This document shows, piece by piece, positions 56,176-64,000 of a stretch of 64,000 bases of DNA. Location: positions 35,386,466-35,450,465 of the forward strand of contig CM070512.1 of NCBI GenBank assembly GCA_036346375.1, written 5' to 3'. The stretch comes from Guadua angustifolia. Taxonomy: Eukaryota; Streptophyta; Magnoliopsida; Poales; Poaceae. Every line of letters begins with the position of its first letter. The stretch's first letter is position 1. Position numbers and translations under genes: made by a program. The notes under the pieces are model-generated. The model had not been told where the DNA came from. It saw nothing but the letters and a program-made list of their open reading frames with translations, and did no database searches.

Positions 56176-58180
56176 CTCCTCTTCCCTAATTTTTGCTACT
56201 CCCGCCATTGTTCCCCAATCTCCTCCTCCTCCTTGTTTGCAAAGACCTCCAAGACGATCGACGCCTCCACGACCCCACAGCGCCGCTGTCATCCTCGCCT
56301 CGACGACCTCACTTCGCGCCGTCCTCGCCTCAAAGCCTTGCCTTCGCCAAGTTGTTCCCCTCCGCCTTCGCCAACCCTAGGGTTTGTGCCCTCCTTCTGG
56401 ATGAGATCACTTGTCACTTGATGAAAGTGGCTGAGTTTGTCTTTGTCGATTCTAGAACTAACAGATGGTGCATGCCGATTCATGCTTGTCTTTGTCGATT
56501 CTAGAACTAACAGATGGTGCTGAAATCAACTAGGAAATATATAAGAAATGGGTCTTATATCATCCTCGAGGAAGTCGAAATGGCTTTGCTTTTGATAATG
56601 GTTGAGCGATTTGTCGTTTGGTTTCGGAATCAAACTAAAAAATGCGCTCTGCATGCCGCCCTAGGAGTATGTTTGGCGATGAGTTGTGTATTTTTTTGGT
56701 TGTGCCTCCAGTTGCTTGTTAAAGGTTGCCGAGGTATTGTGTTTTTGGTTATGTCAATCTTTCCTTAGAGGTCTGAATGGTCTTGGTGTCGTCTGTAAGA
56801 AGATCCTTTTTAGCCGGCATTACTTTATCTGTTGGTGTTGATTCAATTGAACCGATTGAGAAATTTGAGGACTAGCCATCGAGCTAGAGGTCAGTATTTC
56901 TTGATCTAGAGGCACCGATTTTATTCTCCTATTGTCGCTCTATGATGATTCAATTAAATGAGGCAATATTAATCTGTTAGTTAGTGATTTCTCTGTGATT
57001 CAAAGACTGCTTAGATCATTGTGTCTAAAACTTCAACTTGGTTTTATTGTTGCTCAGATATGTGACATGCTATCATGTTATTAGTTCTGTTATGAGGCTT
57101 GGTTCAAAGTGATATCCCGACCTAATCTGGAACTTAGTTGTGAATAACTTTGGCTACTGTTTTAGTCCAAATTGGTGTTGTCCTACTATTCAAGAGCTTT
57201 TCATAGTCCATTGTTGAGTTCTAGTGAATCAAGTATATTAAAGTCTTTGAATTGTATAGATTCACTAATTTCAGATTTGTATACCCTGTGATATATTGCT
57301 GAAATTGGTGTTGATGGCTCATTTGGAGCAACCCATCAATTTATTAAATCTGAGAGCAATAGTTGTATGACTCATTATTGCTCCTTGTTATCTTTGATTT
57401 GATCCTTCTTCAGGTGGAAGGAGAGGTATTGCTCGTGATGTTATTTGGGTTTCTTAATGAACATGACGTTTAATGAAATGATCTAAGCCTTGAACTGCTA
57501 AACTTGCATGATTGAAATTATTGGTTATTTTCACTGTTCTATACAATTTGGATTTCATGTGGTAGCTCTGATCCTGTTAGTTAAGATTTCTAGTGGTTAC
57601 TAATTAGAATAGCATTGCTCAATTTTTAATGTAATAGCTAGTTTTGTAATTCATGCTGTAGATAAAACTTCATGCTCTGCTAATTCTCCATGGATGATCA
57701 AGATATTAGGATGTAGATAAAACTCCTTGTTCTCCCAATTACTACATGTTCTATTCATATACATTGCAATCCACAATCCACTTGACATCCTTGTAATGAG
57801 TCGATGGTCATTCTGTTATCCTTGTAATGAGTATATAGCATATGGTCATTCTCATATCCTTGTAATGAGCTGATTGTGACATGAAATTCTTGATACTTTA
57901 CTAGACTATTTATAAATATACTTTCTTTCTATGCAATGCATCATATTGCCAATGTTATGGGCCAATGTTATGGGCATCATTCATTATCAAGATATACTTT
58001 CTTTCTATGTATGTGTGAGATTTCTATGTCTTGTTACAATTTTCTTGTGCATGTTAAGGTGGTAAGAGTTCAAGGCTTAAGTCACTAAATTAAATTGTCT
58101 AGCCCATTTGTGATTGAGGTGAAGATTCTAAATCTTCATTTAAACCCAACAATCTGAGAACAATCAAACTAGAGTTTCTC

Positions 58181-58530
58181 GTGAATTTTGAAATTTCTAT
58201 TTTTATTGATCAGTTTCTATGTATATGTGAGATTTCTATGTATGTGTGAGATTTCTATGTATATGTGAAGTTTGAAATGTATATGTATCATGTCAAATGA
58301 ATATGTATCATGTGAATTATTCTAGTTTCATTGAATTTTGATATTTCTATTTTTATTGATCGGTTTCTATGTATATGTGAGATTTCTATGTATGTGTTAG
58401 ATTTCTATGTATATGTCAAGTTTGAAATGTATATGTATCATGTCAAATGAATATGTATCATGTGAATTATTCTAATTTCTCGTGAATTTTGAAATGTCTA
58501 TGTATATGTGAAGTTTCTACGTATATGTGA
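58181..58530. repeat. Tandem duplication of about 150 bp, two full units plus a partial
   Basis: Units start GAATTTTGAAATTTCTAT near 58183 and GAATTTTGATATTTCTAT near 58333, with a third partial start near 58484. Inside are shorter repeats of TTTCTATGTATATGTGAGA and AATGTATATGTATCATG. Confidence 0.85.
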
Positions 58531-58611
58531 GATTTGTATATATAGGTGTCCCTACAAGCCCGCACCACCTGTATTAGCTTAAACTTGTCACAATCCCGAA
58601 AATAACTGTAC

Positions 58612-58935
58612 AAAATATGAAAAATTCATATATTCTTAAGAATATATTTGCTTAATAAAAATAATGAATCATTCTTATTCCACACTAAAATGATTTTTAA
58701 AAAATAAGTCCCTATGGACAAGTGGTATGCAAGAAGACAACAACCAAGTCCATTTCAAGCGAGCTCTGCCTCCTCATGGCTTCGCCTCTCAAAATCTGGA
58801 CGCTCTCGTGACATCCATGCTTCTTGAACTTGCGAGGCTTATTTTTTTTAAAATCATTTTAGTGTGGAATAAGAATGATTCATTATTTTTATTAAACAAA
58901 TATATTCTTAGTATATATGAATTTTTTCATATTAT
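58612..58935. repeat. Long inverted repeat with about 97-bp arms
   Basis: The left arm 58612-58708 and right arm 58838-58935 are reverse complements with few mismatches (for example AATGAATCATTCTTATTCC against GGAATAAGAATGATTCATT). The loop is about 129 bp and GC-richer. It lies in the leader intron of CACTA gene 2 and, if transcribed, would form a long hairpin RNA. It may be a MITE. Confidence 0.9.
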
Positions 58936-59400
58936 TTTTTCATTTCGAGATGTATATGTATCATATGAATTTTTTCTAATGTATAAGTATCATTTTAAAG
59001 TTACATGTGCACATGTTTGTAGCATGAGGTCACAACATCACTTGATTTCCTCTCAACTCTAGCAAAATTACCATCGTGATAGTATTTGGCCGATTTACAT
59101 TAGGAACATCTTGCCGTCACCCCATCCTCTCTACCGTCTCTTCCCCACCGCCTTCCACGCGTTTTAGAGTAGTACCATCACTTTACATGAAATGTGATCT
59201 ATTTTCGTCTTCGATGCTTCTTCTAGCCTAAGAAACGCACGATGGACGAAGAAGAATTTATGAGAAGTTTGATTATGGGATGTGATGGTCATGAGATCGG
59301 CGAGCTCGCACCCGCCCTCATGGTCAGCCGAGGCCACCGAGGCCAATGAGGTCAGCAGAGCACGATGAGGCCGGCGAGGTAACAATCACCACGCTCATGA

Positions 59401-62400
59401 TTGTTTCCCTCTACCATGCTAAGCCAACATCCTCGACCTGCTCATGATTGTACCATGCTTTCAGATCGGTCAACCAGCAGCAATCACGTCGGCGAGGTCC
59501 AAGCAAGAAGAAGAAGGCAAGACATGTTATCACCGGTCGGTGAGGACGACCGACCTCTTGCACCCTCGGGGGCGCTTGGGCCGTTCAATTCGGCATGCGG
59601 TGTCCACGTTAGGGACCACGTGGCAATTAGCATAGCAAAATGGGATCAGGTCCTTGAAGATACGAAGAACATGCTTTGGAACGATGTGAAGGAGACATTC
59701 ACCTTCCCCCAAGGGACCGAAGAGAAGGTGAAGAGTTACACTCTCAAGAAGATGGCGATTGCATTCCAGACTTATAAAAAGAAGCTGAACACGGAGTATA
59801 TCAAGAAGAATCGAACGCCCGACTTCAACAAGCACCCAAAGTTGCAAGATCACTGGGATGCGTTTGTGAACTACAAGACTTCGGACGAAGGTCAAAGTTT
59901 GAGTGAGAAGAATAAGTTGAATGCACAGAAGAAGAATTATCACCACCGACTCGGCCCTAGTGGTTACCGCCATGCAATACCAAAATGGGAGAAGAGGGAA
60001 TAGGACCTGCTAGCGAAGGGTATCGCACCCGCAACAATGGATTGGCCCGACAGAGCAAAGCATTGGTTCTATGGTCACGGCGGCCTTGATGATAACGGCA
60101 ATGTCAGGCTTGGGAGGTGCTAAGAGATGTGGCCGTAAGGCTTGTGCAGCTTCATCGAGGAGACTTCGGGGTAGCTTTACGCCAAACAGGAGAACGACGA
60201 GCTAACAAGGGCCTTACAAAATCAAGAGCACCTCGGACGTACACGCGGCGGCGTTGTCCCGTGGAAGGTTGGTTTCGCCAGACGCCGAGACCTATAGGAG
60301 TCTGGGCGAGGAGCAAGGCTCGACAGACACAATGCTTAGTGCGCTTGAAGAACGCCTGAATCAAACAAATGAGAGAATGCAAGAAGAGATCCAAGAGAGG
60401 TGCAGCTAGCCTTGAGCCAACAGCGTGAGACGGCCAAGAACCTCCAAATAATCCTAACATCATCGGCCCCTCAGGCAATGGGCCTGCGCTTCCGGTGGCT
60501 ACCATAAGCGGACTTGGACAAGTATCCCGAGACGACATCGACAATGGACACCTTGTGAGATGCATATCCAAGCGCTGAACCTTACCTTCAAGGCGCCGAT
60601 GGCATGGCTCACCCATTAGAGCCGGGCAATTTATCCATGGCCAACAGATACCGTCAGATACTCAAGGTCTCGGTGGAGGAGGTCTTGCCAGTACAAGGAC
60701 CTTGACCTCGAAATTCTCGGAGGTGACGGGACTACGGCTAGGAGAGGCAAGACACAATTTCATCCTGTGGTGCAAACGGTACATAATTTTTCGAGATAAC
60801 ATGGACGTGTCCTCTCCGCTAAGAAGCCCGAGAAGAAACCCGCTCCTCCCAAGAAGGCGCCGACTCTACACCACCTCCTGCGCGCATATAAGCCCGACAA
60901 AGCCCGTCTCCTACACCATCTCCTGCAGATATAAGCCCTGAAGAAGCCCGCTCCTCCCAAGAAGGCGCCGACTCCTACACCACCTCCCGCGCACATAAGC
61001 GCCACAAGAAGCCCGTCTCCTCCCAAGAAGGCGCCACCAAGGAAACAAGCCACTCGCCAAGAGCTCCTAAGAAGACGGGTCCTCCACCCAATCCAAGAAG
61101 CTGGCTGAACTTCCGAAGCGGCCGTATGATATGAACGATGAGGAGACCAAGAAGGTGGTAAAAGGAGAGGTAACTAAATTTCTTAGACCCAAGTCACCAG
61201 AGAAGAAGGTTCAACCTGGCACAGAAGATTTTCACAAAGGCTTAATGACTATTAAAAATTTGAAGGATAAAAAAGAAATGCCTCGCCAATCAAACTACGA
61301 GCGCACATTGAGTAAGGAATGCCCCAAGAAAAAGATGTCAGCTGAGGGGAAGGGTAAGGAGATGCAACGATTCTTCGATGAAACTAGCCTTACCGCAAAT
61401 CAAATATTAGGCACGGAAAAGATTGAGTTTGCCCAAGAAAAATGGTTATTTAAAGTGGGCGGGTCATTGGTCAGGCATGAGGAGCTGCCCCAGCTAACGA
61501 CAAAGATGCGGCAATTTCATGAATGGTACTTGGACGCGACCAAGCATGATGTACAGATGTTCACTGTCAAGTTTAAGCAAGAAGATTTTTTTCGCGGTGA
61601 AGGTGAATTTTTTGTCGAATGGGACTACATATATGATCTATACCAGACAGACACCCTCAGCGTGAGCTTGATGGGTTGCTGGACTCTGTAAGTGTCTTAA
61701 TTATTTACAAAAAACTATCGTGCACTTCCTTGTACTATACTAACTTGCAAGCCTAACTAATTTCTTATGTAGCATGGAGATACAAAGATGCCGAAGGGAT
61801 CGTATTTTCGACATAGGCTTCATGGACCCAGTAGTTATCAACGAGACAACCGTTAGAGACCACCCAAGCGAAACAGAGACTAACGTATTCAATGCGCTAA
61901 TGGGTCAAAAATATAAGTCAAAGATATATCTAGCCTACTCATTTGAGTACGTGTTTTTGTACCACCTCATTCTACTCCTTTTTCATAACACGATGTTAGA
62001 ACTAATTAGTTATCTACATTGACACATCTATGTATAGTTTTCACTGGAATCTTCTTATGATCGAGCTAGATCGTAGCTCGATCACAATTATGGACTCGCA
62101 AAGGAGACCAGTTGAAAAGTATCAAAACTTTATCGACATGCTCAACCGGTATTAATTCTTGTTCCTTTCATTATCGTATTAGTTCTATTTCCTTCAATTT
62201 GAAACAAATTCTAATCATGTACAATTCGTAATCACATGTGTAGTGCATTCACACGGTTCCGTGCTAAAAACGTATGATTCAAGGAGAAATTTGACATTAC
62301 AATTGCCTCTCATGTACGTATATCATAATGCTAGCTTTTTAGTTAGTTAACTTAATTTCCTTGCATTCATTTCACGCTTTCAACTTTTTTCACCGCAGAT

Positions 62401-62820
62401 CTTGACTCACCACGGGTAACAATTTATGCGACTACTATGTATGCGAGTTTATGCACACCCAAACCGGAGTCGCCGATCGCATGCTAAAAGGCAACAAGGG
62501 GGTGAGTAAATATAATTACTAGCTTTAATTGTGTATAGTTACTCCTTATATCTTGTACAAATTCAAGTATTGATTAGTTAATGACTTAACGATAGGTGCC
62601 TCAATATTTGGCGGAACAAGGTTCGGAACTCTCACCGGCAAGACGAGTGAGAGCAATCCAAGAACAACTCGTCGGCTTTATTTACGATGAGGTTGTAAAT
62701 CCAAAAGGCGAGTTTCACGAACCAAACTTTAACAGGTGGGGCCCTTCGATAAGGACCGGTGAACTGTCGTGGTCGACATCTACTACTAGCAAGAGCGTCT
62801 GGCGTAAAAGATCCCGATGA
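59401..62820 (+). pseudogene. CACTA gene 2: plant-transposase N-terminus, Pro/Lys-rich repeats, Ulp1-like protease
   Basis: The start is uncertain; an open segment runs from 59401. The N-terminal region has MLWNDVKETFTFPQGTEEKV, MAIAFQTYKKKLNTEYIKKN and NAQKKNYHHRLGPSGYRHAI (59680-60000), resembling the plant transposase (Ptta/En/Spm) family. 60004-61130 is frameshifted and holds Pro-Lys repeats. An exon at 61131-61687 contains MRQFHEWYLDATKHDVQMFT and EWDYIYDLYQ. Exons 61773-61946, 62038-62148 (FHWNLLMIELDRSS with the protease His, then MDSQ), 62244-62313, 62399-62500 (GNNLCDYYVCEFMHT, catalytic Cys) and 62596-62820 (IQEQLVGFIYDEVVNPKGEF, stop) follow with good GT-AG sites. An in-frame TGA at 62275-62277 and the upstream frameshifts show inactivity. 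Function inferred from family: accessory protein of transposition, with an Ulp1-type fold of unknown substrate. Confidence 0.8.
60817..61040 (+). repeat. Pro/Lys-rich coding tandem repeats in CACTA gene 2
   Basis: Repeats of about 55-70 bp containing AAGAAGCCCG, CTCCTCCCAAGAAGGCGCC and ACACCACCTCC recur about four times. They would encode PKKAPTPTPPP-like linkers but are out of frame with one another because of small indels. Confidence 0.75.
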
Positions 62821-63099
62821 ATAGAAGGAAAAGAAATACTAAAGTTGTAATTAAAGTTGTGTACATATATTGTAATACATTAGATGATGAGCAGAAGAAC
62901 AAATATGTGTACATATTTTAATACATTAGATGTAATTAAATTTGTTAATGAATGTTTAGTGATTTAATTATCAGGCAAAGTGCATGATTGATTATCTGTG
63001 CTTTTAATTAGTTGTGATTTAACACACACACATATATATAATAGCTACCGGAGAAATAGACATATATATATACAAAACATCGATCTCGTTGGAGAAACC
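62821..63099. other. 3' region of CACTA gene 2
   Basis: AT-rich 3' UTR-like sequence with a direct repeat (GTGTACATAT...AATACATTAGATG near 62860 and 62907) and short CACA/TATA simple repeats near 63020-63070. Confidence 0.5.
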
Positions 63100-63317
63100 A
63101 ACGGTATCGATGAGGGTTCATCAATACGGCTGGAGACACCAACCGGTATTGATGAGGTCTCGGGGTTCCCTACACACCGCCACATGTGAACTCGACCGGC
63201 ATCGACATCTATCAAGACTCGTGAGTGAACCGGGAGTCTCGGATGGCCTATACCGGTTCAAAAACCGGTACTAAAGGCAGTTTTAGACCGGGATTGAAGG
63301 CTCTTTCCGTAGTAGTG
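63100..63317. repeat. Right subterminal repeats and terminus of the two-gene CACTA element
   Basis: Motifs ACCAACCGGTATTGATGAGG, TATACCGGTTCAAAAACC and TTTTAGACCGGGATTGAAGG lead to the terminus CCGTAGTAGTG at 63317, followed by CCA. Confidence 0.85.
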
Positions 63318-63320
63318 CCA

Positions 63321-63741
<421 letters not shown>

Positions 63742-63802
63742 ATATCTTGGTGCAATCACCGTTCCAACTAAGAAAAGTTTCAAAAATTCTGAAAAAAATC
63801 AT

Positions 63803-64000
63803 GGATGTACATCTCATCTTATCTACATATAAAATTTCATGATCAAATTCGTCATATGTTAAGAGTAACAAAAAGACAAATTTCTGACAAACTTGAATAG
63901 TTCAAATGCACCCTAAATTTGTCTTTTGGTAACTTCTAGCATAGAACTAATTTGATTATGAAATTTTATATGTAGATGGGGTAAGATGAGATGTACATCC
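63803..64000. repeat. Long hairpin (inverted repeat), reaching the window edge
   Basis: GGATGTACATCTCATCTTAT at 63803 pairs with GTAAGATGAGATGTACATCC ending at 64000. Pairing continues inward through ATATAAAATTTCATGATCAAA (63828-63848) and AAAAAGACAAATTT/AAATTTGTCTTTT (near 63872 and 63915). The outer end may lie beyond the window. It looks like a foldback element or MITE next to the (TA)n tract. Confidence 0.8.

Larger units (their letters stand above)
56176..59400 (+). other. Leader exon and long intron of CACTA gene 2
   Basis: A GC-rich leader (56176-56400) is followed by about 3 kb of T-rich intron-like sequence without coding features. It contains the 30-bp block shared with 5277-5306 (at 58100-58129), a tandem duplication (58181-58530) and a long inverted repeat (58612-58935). 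Open segments at 56059-56504 and 58727-59062 are leader or hairpin-loop by-products. Confidence 0.5.
48865..63317 (+). mobile_element. Complete 14.5-kb two-gene CACTA (En/Spm) element
   Basis: The left end is CACTACTACAAAACCGACC at 48865; the right end is the complement of CACTACTACGGAAAGAGCC at 63317. Both are flanked by CCA (48862-48864, 63318-63320), a perfect 3-bp target duplication. Subterminal CAGTACCGG/CCGGTACTG and CCCGGTTC motifs lie at both ends. Gene 1 (50185-54923) is a TNPD/Transposase_21-type transposase split by a solo LTR. Gene 2 (59401-62820) encodes the second CACTA protein with a Ulp1-like region. Between them are a 92-bp tandem array, a tRNA-like Pol III unit, an internal promoter and a long leader. 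Stops in both genes indicate that this copy is no longer autonomous. Confidence 0.93.

Noticed and set aside
58727..59062. 111-residue open frame as a gene
   Set aside because: It spans the loop and right arm of an inverted repeat and reads AT-rich hairpin sequence.

Overview
The window is plant nuclear DNA, most likely from a grass (Poaceae). The reasons are GT-AG spliced exons, plant-type SLX1, TPX2, PTB and beta-adaptin exons, and a very high density of CACTA (En/Spm) elements with grass-style subterminal repeats, chromodomain Ty3/gypsy and Ty1/copia elements, hAT and Helitron-like DNA. I see no prokaryotic organisation, rRNA, functional tRNA or CRISPR. The only probable resident gene is an SLX1-like structure-specific endonuclease subunit (27744-29316, + strand). 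Almost everything else is transposable-element sequence or host-gene exons caught inside elements.

Layout. 1-2912 is the 3' part of a long LTR. 2913-23347 is the right half of a CACTA element (gene 2 at 9724-12596, right terminus at 23347). It is interrupted by a 3.6-kb solo LTR (5800-9444) and by a 7.7-kb terminal-inverted-repeat element (13931-21626) carrying interleaved exons of a TPX2-like gene and a polypyrimidine-tract-binding-protein gene. 23348-27743 is the region upstream of SLX1: a duplicated segment, one copy adjoining a hAT remnant (23823-26103) and the other split by a Helitron-like insert (about 26624-27499). 31148-41476 is a complete CACTA element (TSD TTT) carrying beta-adaptin and coiled-coil gene exons, itself invaded by a 5.4-kb chromodomain Ty3/gypsy element (33488-38854, TSD GTTGC, minus strand). 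41861-48431 is a Ty1/copia element (TSD ACCAC). 48865-63317 is a 14.5-kb two-gene CACTA element (TSD CCA) whose transposase is split by a solo LTR (51394-52912, TSD CGTGT). The window ends in a (TA)n tract and a long hairpin.

How the parts relate. The two two-gene CACTA elements are distant relatives with the same plan: a TNPD/Transposase_21 gene (seen only in the second), then a second gene with a plant-transposase N-terminal region and a Ulp1-like cysteine-protease region. In both, the motif that fills the element ends recurs just upstream of a TATA box ahead of gene 2, followed by a long leader intron with a shared 30-bp block. That suggests a common autoregulatory design.

The observations I rate highest are this reuse of the end motif at an internal promoter, the interleaved TPX2/PTB capture, the beta-adaptin capture, a copia gag that appears to start in the LTR and be spliced over a 1.39-kb intron, and a 4-bp duplication that frameshifts SLX1. 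All identifications come from reading the sequence and recalled family features; no database search was run.
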